DNA of 64,000 bases from Inia geoffrensis (GCA_036417435.1 CM070903.1:88681001-88745000); one strand, 5' to 3'. Shown: positions 12,830-26,255, counted from the stretch's first letter. Notes: generated from the sequence alone by a model not told the origin. Translations and numbers: made by a program.

Positions 12830-13560
12830 CCAGCGTCCAGGCGCCGAACCAAGAAAACGAAACTGCCCGGGAATAAATGTTTTTCTTCTTCTAGCAGGAA
12901 ACGAGAGAGAAAATAGGAAGCAGACGCTCCGCTCCGCGCCAGCTGCTTTCGCCCCCCTCCCGAGCCGCGCAGGCTCCAGGGTCTGCGCGCGTCCACGGCG
13001 CGTCCCCGCGGGCTCGCGCGCCTCGTGCCTCGCGCCTCGCGCCTCGCTCCTCGAGCCACGTCCCCGCCCCGGCCCCGCGCGCAGCGGAGTTGGCTGCTGG
13101 GAGGCGCGGGCCTGGGTGTGGTCGGCGGATCTCGGCGGCGCTGGTCTCGGCGGTACTCTGGGCTCTGCAAGCCGGCTCCGCGCGCCAAGGGCTGCTGAGC
13201 GCCCAGCTGACCTCCGCACGCCCAGTCCACACGGGCCCAAGCTCCCTTCAGGTAGGCGGCGGCCGCGCTAGCTGCGGCTTGTCGGTGCGCCCCGCGGGGG
13301 CATCCCGGGCTTCCCGCAGGGGGCGTGAGGTGCGGCCGGCGGGGTCCTCCTGACTCGGGGACGGGGAACTTCAGGAGGCGGACCCTGCCCGGGAGGGACT
13401 GGGCGGGCGCGCCTCGGTGGCGCTCCGCTCCGGTGCGGGGACCAGCCGCTCGGCCGCCGCTTCGGGCATTTCCTGGGCAGCGAAGGGGCGGTCTATGGTC
13501 CTTGGCCTCCAGACCCCCAGGCTCCTCTCCGCGCCCCGAGGCGCCTCCGGGGCACTGGAA
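12830..13560 (+). promoter_or_regulatory. GNB4: CpG-island promoter of GNB4
   Basis: This stretch is strikingly rich in G+C and CpG in an otherwise AT-rich window, with a GC box (ccccgcccc) near 13064 and short CCTCGCG-type tandem repeats around 13021-13054. No TATA box is evident. It lies directly upstream of, and over, the probable first exon, with its donor at 13251/13252. This fits the usual broad housekeeping-type promoter of G-beta genes. Open frames of 75-184 codons on both strands follow from the scarcity of stops in GC-rich DNA and are not genes. Confidence 0.85.
13084..13251 (+). other. GNB4: GNB4 exon 1 (5' UTR, non-coding); start approximate
   Basis: A donor CAG|GTAGGC at 13251/13252 in the CpG island is the best candidate for the end of the untranslated first exon. 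The transcription start cannot be read from sequence and the left limit is a guess. The exon would join exon 2 at 42207, giving a 29-kb first intron. Human GNB4 also has a non-coding first exon. Other donors in the island, and alternative first exons, are possible. Confidence 0.55.
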
Positions 13561-14587
13561 CGCGAGCGTGCGTTTGTTCCGAGAATAGCGGTTATTCAGG
13601 GCTTCCCAGAAGGGTTATTGGGTGGTGAGCGCTGGGAGAGATAAAAGTTCTCCACCGAGTGCTAAAAATGAGTCCAGTGGTTTCGTGTTAAATTTATTTT
13701 GTAAAGGATATGATGCCCAATATTTGGCGGGGGGAGGGAATTAAGGATTTTGAATACTTGTAAGTTCAGTACATGATAAAATGTTTTCCATTTCTCTCTG
13801 CATTCTTTTCTGCTTTCAAAACACAAATGATTGCCTTGTATTGTACTTTGATATTTATTGGTCTTCGGCAGAGGAAGAATTTTCCAAAGTTTCAAAACAG
13901 ACTTTCATTTGGTTATAGAATCAGTGTCTTGTTATTTTGCATCTCTCTCTCTTCCCTTTTCTCCCACTCCTTCCTTTTCTCTTTTAGTAAAGGGTGTGGA
14001 TGCGTCTTTCTCCTTCCACAAGCAAAATAGCTCGGTCTGTGGATTAGCACCCTACCGGAAAGTTTCCTTAAGACGTTCGGCATTGAATTGTTGATGAATT
14101 CTAATCGTCTTGGTATTGCATACTGAGATTGTGACCTCTAAGTGCGTCTTCTAAAACAGAGGTAGAGCACACACTGCTTATTTAAGATGAAAGAGAAGTC
14201 ATTTCTAGTCGGCGAGGAAAACGACGGGTAAAATTGTATGCTTTGTGTCTCATTGCCATTGCGCATTTTAAGGCTCTGCAGTGTGGGGCTTTGGGGTTAT
14301 TACTGATTCTAGGCTCTGAAAGTTTATTGTATATTTCAGTATTTAGTTAAAGATCACTTTAAGACTTTCCATGTTGCATTTTGGTTTGTAGATTAATTTG
14401 ACAGTGAAATAGAAACTTTTAAAACATTGCTTTATTGAACGTCCTTAATTCTCTTGTGTATACACATTTATAAAATTATAAAATTGGTTAATATGGCTTT
14501 CGATACATTTATGTTCATCTCTTTGTGAGCCATAGGTATTACTTAGGAGATTATTCAGAGTCGTTGGTATTGCTTCTTTTATTATTT

Positions 14588-14848
14588 TCTCCAGTTTTTT
14601 TGAGATATAATTGGCATATAACATTGTGTAAGTTTAAGGTGTACAACGTGATGATTTGATAGATATATAAATTGCAAAATGATTACCACAGTTAAAGTTA
14701 GTTAATACATCCATCACCTTTGTGTGTGTGTGTGACATTTAAGATTATTCTTTTAGCAACTTTCAAGTATGCAATACAGTATTGTTAACTGTAGTCACAA
14801 TGTTGTACATTAAACCCCCAGAACTTATTCACCTTATAACTGAAAGTT
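14588..14848 (-). mobile_element. L1 3' UTR fragment, antisense
   Basis: 'ttgagatataattggcatat', 'gtgtacaacgtgatgatttg' and 'tatgcaatacagtattgtta' are antisense L1 3' UTR. A SINE follows it. Confidence 0.7.
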
Positions 14849-15087
14849 GTTTTTTTAAATTAATTAATTTTTGGCTGCTTTGGGTCTTCGTTGTGGTGGC
14901 TTCTCTTGTTTCAGAGCATGGGCTCTAGGCGTGAGGGCTTCAGTAGTTGTAGCACGCGGGCTCAGTAGTTGTGACGCACAGGCTTAGTTGCTCTGCAGCA
15001 TGTGGAGTCTTCCCAGACCAGGGCTCAAACCCGTGTCCCCTGCATTGGCAGGAGGATTCTTAACCACTGCACCACCAGGGAAGTCCC
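14849..15087 (-). mobile_element. CHR SINE, antisense
   Basis: From 'ttggctgctttgggtcttcg' to 'accaccagggaagtccc'. Target duplication 'taactgaaagtt' (14837-14848) / 'taactggaagtt' (15088-15099). Confidence 0.9.
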
Positions 15088-15349
15088 TAACTGGAAGTTT
15101 TTAAAATTTGATCAACATCTCCTCAGAATTGTTTCTTTTAAATCATTGGCACTTTAGTATGTCAGCACATATTTTTACACTTTAAAAATAGACCCTGGGA
15201 CATTTTGAAAATTGGAACTACGTGTTGGACATTTTTTTTGCCCTTACCAAATACTGCCTGAGATGGTGTGATTTTACTGATTTCTTTTAGGCATGTTATT
15301 GAAACACACTGTGTAATTTCTTTACCTTGTTAATCTGCATTTATTATAG

Positions 15350-15575
15350 GAACTACTTATTAAGCATATGTTCTGGGCCAGGGGCAATTCTATACATTAT
15401 TCTGTTTATATTCTACATTAACTTGGCAAAAGAGATATTATCCAGTTCTACAGGTAAGAAAATTGTGACTCTGAGATGTTAAGTAACTTGCCAGTGGTTA
15501 TGTAGCTGTTAGGTAACTCAGTTGGGATTTAAGGCCAGCCCGCTCTGTCTCTAAAGTTCATGTTCTTCCCTTTGT
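15350..15575 (-). repeat. MIR SINE relic, antisense
   Basis: 'ggtaagaaaattgtgactct' then 'gttaagtaacttgccagtgg' is antisense MIR. Confidence 0.65.
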
Positions 15576-16764
15576 GCCACACTTGACTTAGTGCCAGGAC
15601 ATGAGGAATAATCCTCAGTTACTCAATAGCATATTTGTAAATTTTCCAAGACGTGCCAGAGATCTGGGTTTGATTTTCTAGCACGATCATTACTGTCCAT
15701 CTGTGTTACTACACAGATCCCCATGTCACCCATTCTCTTCTCACCTCTCTATTCCTGCTTAAATGTCTAGCTCAAAGTTCAAAACCTCCCTCTTGCCAGG
15801 GCAGAATTTCTCCTACGGACATTAATAGGTAGTGATAGCTTAATTATCCTTCCAGAATAATAACCCCATTTTATGTGGGTTCTCTAGAGCCATAGGTATA
15901 ACTAATTTGGAAAGTTACAAACAAGATGGCATCTATTTTGGAATATGGGAACCTTTTGATATCCCTCAAATTTAAACCGGAAGTTATTTTGATAGATATT
16001 TCTTTCTGCCGTTATCCCATCCCTTCTCCACCTTCAATTTCAGTTTCTGTGGAATCATTTACATTATAATACAAACATTCTGTTATGTCTCCCATCTTAA
16101 AATTCTTTCTTGATCCAGTATGCTGTCCCATTTCTCTGTTCCACATTGAGAAGGCATAATCTTTTGATAGAACAAAAATAGAGAAGAGCTAAACTAATTA
16201 GCTACCTATAGGTGGTGGGTAGGAACTGAGTAAAAGGGATGGTGGAGGGAATGGCATTGCTCTGATTATACCTTTTTGTGTAGTTATGAGCTTTGGAAAC
16301 TTGGTAATGTTTTATATGTTCAAAAATGAAATTAACAGGGTTGGGAGAAAAAAGCCTCCAAAATTGAATACAAACAGCAACAGATGAGCTAACTGTATTT
16401 TAGTGAATAACGTAAACTCTCAGAAGAAAAAAAAATGAATCCAAGTTAAGTTTTTAACACAGGACTTTGATTATATACCTTTAACCTAAAGGTGAAAGGA
16501 CTGCCAACAACAAAAACAAAATACCTTGAACCATGTGTAGTAGGCTGTTATCTATAGTGTAGAGATATAGCAGTTCTGAAACTATTTTGTGTGTTTTGTA
16601 GGATTGAGCAAATGAGTAAATTCATTGCTATTTTGAGAGCTAGGGTTTTCACTGTGGGAGAAGGGAAATAAAAAATATGAAACAGAAGGCAATGAAGACC
16701 TCTATGGTGTTGGATTGGAATTAGAGTTATACATATGAACTCATGATTAAAATATACCTACATT

Positions 16765-16980
16765 GGGCTTCCCTGGTGGCACAGTGGTTGGGGGTCCTCC
16801 TGCAGATGCAGGGGACGCGGGTTCGTGCCCCAGTCTGGGAGGATCCCACATTGCCGCAGAGCGGCTGGGCCCGTGAGCTGTGGCCGCTGAGCCTGCGCGT
16901 CCAGAGCCTGTGCTCCGCAGCGGGAGAGGCCACAACAGTGAGAGGCCCACATACCGCAAAAAAAATAATAATAAAAAATA
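16765..16980 (+). mobile_element. CHR SINE, sense, young
   Basis: Head 'gggcttccctggtggcacag' to 'cataccgc' and an A-rich tail. Exact target duplication 'aaatatacctacatt' (16750-16764 / 16981-16995). Confidence 0.95.
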
Positions 16981-17607
16981 AAATATACCTACATTCATAC
17001 AGACATGCATATAATTCCTAGCTCTGTCTGATGAAAGGGCTAGAAGTAATGACACCCTAGTAGCAATGAGCACAACCAGTGCACAGACCTAAAAGGCTGG
17101 TTCGAGAGCTGGGGAAGGGAAAGTATAAGATGAGCCTAGAACACAAAATAAGGAAGGGTTCAAAAAAATAATGGGGGCATGTCAAAGGGATGTAGGAAGT
17201 AGCTTGAACAGCCAAATCTGGGAAAATTTGAGCACCAAAATGAATAATAATAGTAATGTAACCCATTGAATGAAATCAGAATCCACAAGTCCATAATAAA
17301 TAAATAAAATAAGAAAAAGGGAAAAACTGTCCCCGGTAGACCACCAATAAAAACTGTAGAAGGAACAATAGAGTTAGAAAAGTCACTAGTTTGCAACCAT
17401 CATGATAATACTGATTCAGGCAAGTGTTACTAATAGAGAAAGGTCGATGAGGAAAAGGGTATTACTACCGTTTCCAGTGATCTCTCTGGAGATTAACAAC
17501 CAAGGGGAAGACAGTAACTTCACAGTGGAGAAATCTGGCAGATACCACTTCAGTCAAGTGATCAAAATTAACATCACCAGTAGTGGGATAAACATGTTCC
17601 TTTTAAC

Positions 17608-18384
17608 CCTCTTGCCCTGTTGGTGGGAATGTACATTGATATAGCTACTATGGAGAACAGTATGGAGGTTCCTTAAAAAACTAAAAATAGAACTACCATA
17701 CGACCCGGCAATTCCACTCCTGGGCATATACCCTGAGCAAACCATAATTCAAAACGAGTCATGTACCACAATGTTCATTGCAGCTCTGTTTACAGTAGCC
17801 AGGACATGGAAGCAACCTAAGTGTCCATCGACAGATGAATTGATAAAGAAGATGTGACACATATATGCAATGGAATATTACTCAGCCATAAAAAGAAACA
17901 AAACTGAGTTATTTTTAGTGAGGTAGATGGACCTAGAGTCTGTCATACAGAGTGAAGTAAGTCAGAAAGAGAAAAACAAATACCGTATGCTAACACATAT
18001 ATATGGATTCTAAAAAACAAAAAGAATAGTTCTGAAGAACCTAGGGGCAGGACAGGAATGAAGACTCAGATGTAGAGAATGGACTTGAGGACACGGGGAG
18101 GGGGAAGTGTAAGTTGGGACGAAGTGAGAGAGTGGCATGGACATATATACACTACCAAATGTAAAATAGATAGCTAGTGGGAAGCAGTCGCATGGCACAG
18201 GGAGATCAGGTCGGTGCTTTATGACCACCTAGAGGGGTGGGATAGGGAGGCTGGGAGGGAGACACAAGAGGGAGGAGATATGAGGATATATGTGTATGTA
18301 TAGCTGATTCATTCTGTTATAAAGCAGAAACTAACACACCATTGTAAAGCAATTATACTCCAATATAGATGTTAGAAAAAAAAA
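17608..18384 (+). mobile_element. L1 3' end, sense, 5'-truncated
   Basis: ORF2 C-terminal sequence ('cctgggcatataccctgagc', 'ggaatattactcagccataa') and 3' UTR to poly-A at about 18,384. Likely target duplication 'gttccttttaac' (17596-17607) / 'gttccttttgac' (18385-18396). Confidence 0.9.
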
Positions 18385-19089
18385 GTTCCTTTTGACATGC
18401 TTGAAATAGGGATGTCATTACTTTTCTGTGGTATTTCTAAAATGCGTAACCAAAATCTAATCACAAGGAAACAGTTGAGGGACCTTAGCTGAGGATTGTT
18501 CTACCAAGTAACTGGCTTGTACTCTTCCAACATGTTAATGTCATGAAAGACAAAGAAAGGCAGAGGAACTGTTCCAGATTAAAGGAAGTTCAGGAGACCT
18601 GTCAGTTAAATGCAATGCATAATCCTGAATTGGATCTTGGGTTTTGGGAAATCCAGTTACTCTAAGAACATTATGGGGACATTGGCAAAACTTGAATATG
18701 TACTGAATATTAAATGATATTGTATCAAATTTAACATATGTTAAATTTCCTGAATTTGATAATTGTACTGTAGTTATGTAGGAAAATGCCCTTGTTCTTA
18801 GAAGATACACAGTGAATTATTTAGGAGTAAAGGGTCAAAATATCTTCAATTTACTCTCAGATGGATAAGCAATAATAATTATTACCTATAGAGAGCAATA
18901 AAGCGAATGTGGCAAATGTTAACAACCGGTGAATCCAGGTGAAGGGAATAAGAGTATTCACTATATTAAAATTTTCAACTTTAAGTTTGAAATTCCAAGA
19001 ACATGGAAAGTTAAAACTTCGAAAACTAATAAAGCTACTTAGTGTCCAAAAATCTTGGAAAGATTCCATGTGGGCTGTATCTGCTTCTC

Positions 19090-20165
19090 AACTCCGTCTC
19101 TCCCTCTTCTTCTGAACCTACTCCAGAGACTTTATCCTTCCTGTGCCACAAAACCATTCAAGGTCTCCAGGGATGTCAGTCTTGCCAAGTTAGATCTCTC
19201 AGCCACGATTGACACAGGTGGTAGGTAACTCCTTCCTTCCGGAAGCATCTTTTCCTTTGACTTCTGGGACACTAACTCTGATTTTCATCCTGCCTCACTG
19301 GCTGTGGCTTCTTATTCTTTTCCAACTCAGTAAATGGTATCACTATCCACCCAGTTCAGTTTAAAACTCCTAAGAGTTACCCTGATTGACTCATCCTATA
19401 TCTGTTCCTCCATTGGCAAGTATCATGGCCTCTAACTTAAGAATTATTCCAAATTTGTCTGTTTTTCATCACCTCCACTGCCACTACCCTTGTGTCAAAC
19501 CACCATCTTTCCTGGTCCAGACTACTGTAGTAGTGCCTAACTGGTCTTTCAGCTTTCAGTGTCTGTGTCGCCTAGCAGCCAGCATGAACTTTAAAAGGTA
19601 TCAATCAAATCAGATTATATCTCCCAGTCATCAGAACACATTACTGTTAGATGAAAACTGAAGTTTCTATTATGGTCAGGAGGCCTACATGATCACGTGG
19701 TTGGGCTCTTGCCCACCTCTGTTATATCTTCTGCTTTGCTTACTCCCCTCCAGCCTTACTCTACTCTCTCCCGTTGGTTCAGTTTGCCAGGTTAGTTCCT
19801 GCCTCAGGGCCTTTGCATTTATCAGTACTATTTCTTGTACCTGGAATGCTCTTCTCCATTTAAGGCATGGCTCATTCCCTCATTTCATTCAGGTCTTTAC
19901 TTAGATTAATTTATTTAAAAATAGCCTTCCTGGTCACCCTCTAACTTCTTGCAGGTTCCCCCCCCCCCGCCCCGCATAGTACTTATCTGTACTTGAAATT
20001 GTTATTTATTCACGAGCTTTATAATCTTCTCCTAGACAAATATAGAATAAAGCTCCATGACCACGGGAAACTTTGTTTTGTTTACTGCTGAATCCCTGGA
20101 ACCTGGAATGTGCCAGGCATGTGGTTGGAATTCAGATATTTGTTGAATGAACGAATAAATGCATG
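19090..20165 (+). mobile_element. L2 LINE relic, sense (about 1.1 kb)
   Basis: Successive L2 landmarks: 'tgcctcagggcctttgcatt', 'acctggaatgctcttctcc', 'aatagccttcctggtcaccc', and the 3' end 'atatttgttgaatgaacgaa'. Frames here are broken. A C-rich run lies at about 19,959-19,974. Confidence 0.75.
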
Positions 20166-20918
20166 AATTAACATTTGCCAACTTTCTGGCTGTATTTTAT
20201 TTAACACTATTGCAATTGGAGAAGACTGTCTCAGAGAAGCCCATAACATCGGTGCTGTTTTTTGGTGACACTGCTCCAGGTTTTCTGGAAGCTAACAGGT
20301 TATCAGCTTTGTGTTTCACGACTTCATCTTTCTTTTGTCTGCCCTCTGGTGGAGGGAGTACTAATAAGCAGGAGATAGTAGAGTAGGTCAGTAGGAAGAA
20401 ATAAAAGTGGGTGAGTCTTGATCACAAACTGGATAATTAACTTTTAAATTACAGAGATTTGAAAATTTAAATTTTAGGTAAGCCTCAAAATTAACCATAA
20501 TAAGGTTGGAAAGAATGAAAAGAAAACTGGCAGTAGTTAGATTTAAAAAACTGTCTGGCTTAGGATGAAAAATAAAACTAGCTCCAAAATGTTTTGATTA
20601 CTTAAAATAATTTCTGCTTAAATATAATTCTTCTCTTAAAATATTTTTAACATTTTTCCATCTTTAGTTCAAAGACATCTTTTTCTCAACTGTACTAATA
20701 ATTTCAGCTAATCTTTATTGACTTTTCCAGTTGTCAGTTAACATATGCCAGGGGAAAAGCCAGTATTCAAACCCCAACAGTTGGGTACTAGAGGCAGCAC
20801 TCTTAACTACTGTGCTTCACTACAGCCTTCCTACTAATGTCCTATGAATGGTACTGGCACCAAAGAATTTCCTTTGGTGTAATAGTTATGAATAACAACA
20901 ACAAAAATGCTTGATAAG

Positions 20919-21029
20919 GGGAATTCTCTGGCAGTCCAGTGGTTAGGACTCCCATACTTCCACTGTAAGGGGCACGGGTTCAATCCCTGGTCGGGCAGTA
21001 CAGCCAAAAAAAAAAAAAAAAAAAAAAAA
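20919..21029 (+). mobile_element. CHR-2-like short SINE, sense
   Basis: Head 'ggaattctctggcagtccag', B-box-like 'gggttcaatccctgg', poly-A. Exact target duplication 'gcttgataag' (20909-20918 / 21030-21039). Confidence 0.92.
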
Positions 21030-21379
21030 GCTTGATAAGTTCACAGCATGTATTCCTCAATACCACTTTCCTAGTCTGCATTATGGAGAGCTTTTTCTTA
21101 CAGAATTTGAGAACTGTATCTTATTTAATCTGTTTTGAAGTAGAAATCACATTAAATGATTTCAACACTTGTGTACTATTGACTTGCTAAAATAATATAA
21201 AGTTTCTCTTAATGTCCATATTTAACATTGAAGGCAATATAAAGCTTAAAAATTTTTTCCACAGTTTCGCCTTTAGCTCTCCAATTGACTTATTTTTATA
21301 ATTTTTGATTATATAAACAATTGGGTAATGACTGTCTTTAAACATTCATTCTTACCTCTTCAAAAATACCATGTTTTTA

Positions 21380-21718
21380 TTTTTTAAATTTATTTTTGGC
21401 TGTGTTGGGTCTTCGTTGCTGCACGCGGGCTCTCTCTAGCAGCATCGAGCGGGGGCTACTCTTCGTTGTGGTGCGCGTGCTTCTCATTGTGGTGGCTTCT
21501 CTTGTTATGGAGCACAGGCTCTAGGCGCACGGGCTTCAGTAGTTGTGGCAGGTGGGCTCAGTAGTTGTGGCTCGTGGGCTCTAGAGCTCAGGCTCAGTAG
21601 TTGTGGCATATGGGCTTAGTTGCTCTGTGGCATGTGAGATCTTCCTGGACCAGGGCTCGAACCCGTGTTCCCTGCATTGGCAGGTGGATTCTTAACCACT
21701 GCGTCACCAGAGAAGTCC
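21380..21718 (-). mobile_element. Long-form CHR SINE, antisense
   Basis: From 'ttggctgtgttgggtcttcg' to 'accagagaagtcc'. Exact target duplication 'taccatgttttta' (21367-21379 / 21719-21731). Confidence 0.93.
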
Positions 21719-22254
21719 TACCATGTTTTTAGAAGCCTTACTTTTTCTTTTTCATCATCTAACTTGTAATACATTTTTAGCTATAGAGAAATTGATAGAA
21801 TCTGTATCATAAAGTGAGAACACTACTTTGGTAGGAACAAAGATGAGGACAGTGGTTCCTGTGCTCAAAGTGCTAATAACCTCTGGGCCCTTACATAGGA
21901 AGTTTCGGTATTTTTGTTATGATGACATTTACCAATGGCTTGACTCCGTTTTTTCCCCCTTCAATGAGTTCCCCACCTAAACACCTTTACTCAGGAATTG
22001 TTTAAAATACGAAAATTGGACGTTAACTCTTTGGTTTGTGAAATTAAAACCCCAGTAATGCAACTTAAGCTGAATGAGGCTCTGTTGTACAACTGGCATG
22101 TGACATAGATTATATTAATACATTGTATTTAGGATAATTAACAAGGCTTATAATGACTAGTTTTATAAGGAAATAATTTGAAACATTTTTTACTTTCTAG
22201 GCTTCTGTAAATTAAATTATGTATTTAAATGGAAAAATGGTAGACAGCTAATTC

Positions 22255-22545
22255 CTTAAGGAAATTGAAATTCGTCAACAAGGGATCGTCATTATGTGCA
22301 TTGCTTACTAAATGTGCCCCTAGGGAGGTTGTTGGGAGAGAATAAACTTTTTGAAAAATGTGGTCTCCTTGTCATTTGGTGTAAAAAAGAAAAAGCAGTT
22401 GGTATTTTAAAAGTTTTAATAGATATTAGTTTTCATGGTTATGTTAACCTTTTGGGAATTAAACTTTATCAACAAGGGATTTTATTATGTTTATTAATTA
22501 TTAATGTGCCACTAAGGAAGATTTTGGGGGAAAATGAATTTAAAA
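22255..22545 (+). repeat. Imperfect direct repeat of about 85 bp, two copies
   Basis: Copy 1 at about 22,260-22,348 and copy 2 at about 22,450-22,541 share 'tcaacaaggga', then 'ttatgt', 'atgtgcc-ct-gg-ag' and 'ttg-ggga', with scattered substitutions. The origin is not recognised. A 107-codon frame (22296-22619) crosses both copies, but I see no sign that it is a gene. Confidence 0.6.
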
Positions 22546-24693
22546 ACACAAAGACTCCTCCATGCATTAAGAAAGGAGAGAAATGTTTGTATGTAAATTT
22601 CCCCTATGGTTATAACTAATCTTTCCATGAGGGAACATCTGTGTATAGTTTCTAGAGATGATAGAGAGACAGGTTATGAAGGGATTGTGAAGCATCAGGA
22701 GCAATGTGTGTTTCCTTAAGGCTGCTGAAGGGCAGTATTGGTGTATGTGATAGTGAGTGTGGCAGGATGAAAACATCAATAGGACAGTCTGAGCAGTAGA
22801 CTAAAACTGTATGCGACTACAATGTAAATGTAACTAAAAGTGAGTATGCTGTTCAAGCCACCTGGTGGAGATAAACTCTCTGTTGATTGATGGATTTTGA
22901 GGATATTAGTTGTAGGGGTAGGGAGCTGGGGATGGAGTGGAGTTGCAAATAGCTAGTGTGGGTTATTAATTAGCTGTTAGTCTAAACCCAGGAGAGCAAT
23001 AAGATGACATTTTGGTAAAGAAAGTGTGATCCTGAAGTAGTGTTGGTGGATATCTGTTCATCTCAGACCAACATCATATAAGTACACTTTGCTTCTTAAT
23101 TAGTAAAACTTCCAAAGTTTTACCTCGTGCATAGGCATTATAGCTTTATGTTAGAAAGAATGAAATCTGCCCTGGAAGAAAGGCACTGAGTGCTATACTC
23201 TATTTCGACTTATTATTGGTAATTTTAAGATATTTTACTTTTATTAAAACTGAACATACGGAATTGTAGCTACCTTTCTATGAATATGTTAATTACACAA
23301 GTCACATTTTGTGCTATCAAGCCAACTCAGCAAATGAGTTAGATCATGATTGATGCCTGGTAGGCACTCATAAAAATTTGTTGGATTAAATTCTGATGTA
23401 TCCACTGTCATATTTTCATTCTTTAGCAGTGGGATTAATTTTAAAAAACTTTTAGATATAACCAAGAGTAATATGTAATCAGGTCTAGTGAGTTTGTGTT
23501 GTTTCTGGTAAAACAAAAGCAAATTATGTGACTTTAAAGGGTATAAGACTTTGTGACTGAGTGGTACAGAGATGAACCATGCATGGTCCTATCAAAAAAA
23601 TCCAAGAGGTGATAATATTTGAGTGAAGTCATATGAGAAAAGACGGGCTGACAAGGTTATGATCTGTAATGTACATAATCATAATTCATTTTCCTAATGT
23701 TTGGTTCACAGAGCCTTGGAAATACTAAAACTAGAGGCGTTGCAACTTAGAGAACGTAGTTTGAGGACTAAGTAAAAGGAAATACCCTCCTATTTTACAT
23801 CTCCGACAGCGAATTTATAGAACTGGTTACTTTAAGAGGTTGTACAGCTAAAAATACAAGCATACTGAAAGTGGTTTCAGTGGATTCACAGACAGTGTTT
23901 TTGGCATGTATTGCATTTAGTTTAAGGGAAATCCTTAGTATGTTGAGTTCAGCCACATTCTCATGAAACATTTGGTTTGGGTGACATAACACTCTAAATA
24001 TGTTCAGTATTGTGGCACTTACATCCTAATGTAATTATTATCTTTCTTGTGAGAAGATGAATTTTTCTGATTGGGGTGGGTCAGTTCTTGTGCCTGGTGC
24101 AGGGTAGGTGTTAAATACATGTTTGTTGAGTGGAAGAATAAATCACATGATGATTTGAATTGACAGCAGTTGGAATAGTGCTTATTTATACTTGGGACTA
24201 GAGATAAAAATAATAGGAAATGCAGGAAGAAAACTCTTTTTTTGAAAGCCTTCCCAAAATGTTAAATGGAAAAAAGCTAAACCTATTCACTTAACTTTTC
24301 CGTTGTATCTCTCTCTATATGTGTATGTTGGAATTTAAAAGGGATACACTAAAAAGAACAGAAGCATATCCACTTTATATTTAAAACATGTACTCTGCAT
24401 CAGGTTTTCATGTAGTACTTGATATTACAGTAGTTTTAGTTTTTGTTAGCTTTGCCTCAAGACTTCTTCCCCTTCTTTTCCCTTTCCTTAAGGATAATTT
24501 TTTAATTAAAATTTTAATTTAATTATAATTTAAAAATCAAACTCAAAGAGCTTAGGGTTAAACACAGCTTTTATAAATGGCAGAGAGTCTTAAGATATTG
24601 CAGATGTCTCACATTTAATTTATAACACAAATGTAAAAAATGTGTAGGAATGAAACAACAAAATCCATTTGCTTTTAATTTCATGAATTCCTT

Positions 24694-24906
24694 TTTTTTT
24701 TTTTTTTTTTTTTTGCGGTACGTGGGCCTCTCACTGCTGTGGCCTCTGCCGTTGCGGAGCACAGGCTCGGGACGCGCAGGCTCAGCGGCCATGGCTCACG
24801 GGCCTAGTCGCTCCGCGGCATGTGGGATCTTCCTGGACCGGGGCAAGAACCCGTGTCCCCTGCATCGGCAGGCGGACTCTCAACCACTGCGCCACCAGGG
24901 AAGCCC
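24694..24906 (-). mobile_element. CHR SINE, antisense, young
   Basis: Long poly-T, 'gcggtacgtgggcctctcac' to 'accagggaagccc'. Little divergence from the other young copies here. Confidence 0.93.
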
Positions 24907-25040
24907 TATTCTTTAAAAAAAAATTTTATGCATGATATTTTTGGGGGTCATGGGATTTACCATCTCGGTTTAGATTTCTTCAACGATGACGTAGCCTGTT
25001 CAATGATAGAGCCTCAAATTATTATCCAAAGTGTTCACCC

Positions 25041-25254
25041 CGGGCTTCCCTGGTGGCGCAGTGGTTGAGAGTCCACCTGCCGATCCTGGGGACACGGGTT
25101 CGCGCTCCGGTCCGGGAAGATCCCACATGCCGCAGAGCGGCTGGGCCCGTGAGCCATAGCCGCTGAGCCTGCGCGTCCGAAGCCTGTGCTCCGCAATGGG
25201 AGAGGCCACAGCAGTGAGAGGCCTGCGTACCTACAAAAAAAAAAAAAAAAGAGT
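25041..25254 (+). mobile_element. CHR SINE, sense, young
   Basis: 'gggcttccctggtggcgcag' to poly-A. Exact target duplication 'caaagtgttcaccc' (25027-25040 / 25255-25268). Confidence 0.95.
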
Positions 25255-25984
25255 CAAAGTGTTCACCCTAAGTGGATCTGTTTATGACACTTAAATAAAG
25301 AACTTGGTTTCTTGCTGATTGATTTATATCTATGTGTAGACTGATCCTGTTGTGCCTTAAGAAAACTTAATCACAAGTGGGTTTTTTTGTTTTAAAGAAA
25401 AATATATAAAAGTCAGTTTTGGCATTTCATAATCCAAGTTCCTTTTTTAGTTAATTCCAAGGATACACGAAACACTGTTTTCTTCGGGGTATTTTCTCAT
25501 ATACTTTGCTACTTTAACAAAGATTAATACATTTAAGACTTGAATTAAAAAAATTGTTTTCAAGTATCTGTCTTTTCAGGTGACATGGGTATTTCAACAT
25601 AGAAGATAGCTTGGTTCTTAAGTTGTCCTTTTCAATCCTGGTGTTTATTTCATTCTTATATTTCTTAAAGAGTAAAGCAAGACCAAATACAAGTAGATTA
25701 TTTTAAAGAAGGCAATGGCTGCTGAAAAAAAAAAAGAGAGAAAATAAAGATTTTACCAGATGCATTGTTTCCCTTGAGGAAAGGGAAGATAACACCTGAA
25801 ATACGTCAAGGAATTGTTAATGATTTCTTTGTAAAAAAATATTTTAAGGTGTGAGTGTTGAAATAGGAAATGTATATGGAAACTTTTTTCTTGTTGCTTC
25901 TTTTCTCATTCGCAAGCTATCCTTCAGAAAAATAAAACGAAAAAAATTTCATAATTCAGATATGGGAAATAGTTTTGCTCTATT

Positions 25985-26255
25985 ATTTATTTATTTTTGG
26001 CTGTGTTGGGTTTTCGTTGTGGTGCACTGGCTTCTCATTGTGGTGGCTTCTCCTGTTGCGGAGCACGGGCTCTAGGCATACAGGCTCAGTGGCTGTAGCA
26101 CGTGGGCTCAGCAGCCGTGGCTCGCAGGCTCAGCAGCTGTGGTGCACGGGCCTAGTTGCTCCGCAGCATGTGGGATCTTCCCTGACCAAGGCTCCAACCC
26201 ATGTCCCCTACGTTGGCAGGCAGATTCTTAACCACTGCGCCACCAGGGAAGTCCC
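25985..26255 (-). mobile_element. CHR SINE, antisense
   Basis: Ends 'accagggaagtccc'. Exact target duplication 'agttttgctctatt' (25971-25984 / 26256-26269). Confidence 0.94.

Noticed and set aside
12686..13644. Overlapping long frames on both strands in the CpG island (up to 184 codons)
   Set aside because: GC-rich DNA has few stop codons; the translations are low-complexity Ala/Arg/Gly/Pro with no domain, and they overlap on opposite strands.
19090..20165. Several open frames suggesting an upstream coding exon
   Set aside because: The stretch follows L2 LINE order from start to tail.
22296..22619. A 107-codon frame as a possible small gene
   Set aside because: It lies in intron 1 over a diverged repeat; no start context, domain or splice evidence supports it.
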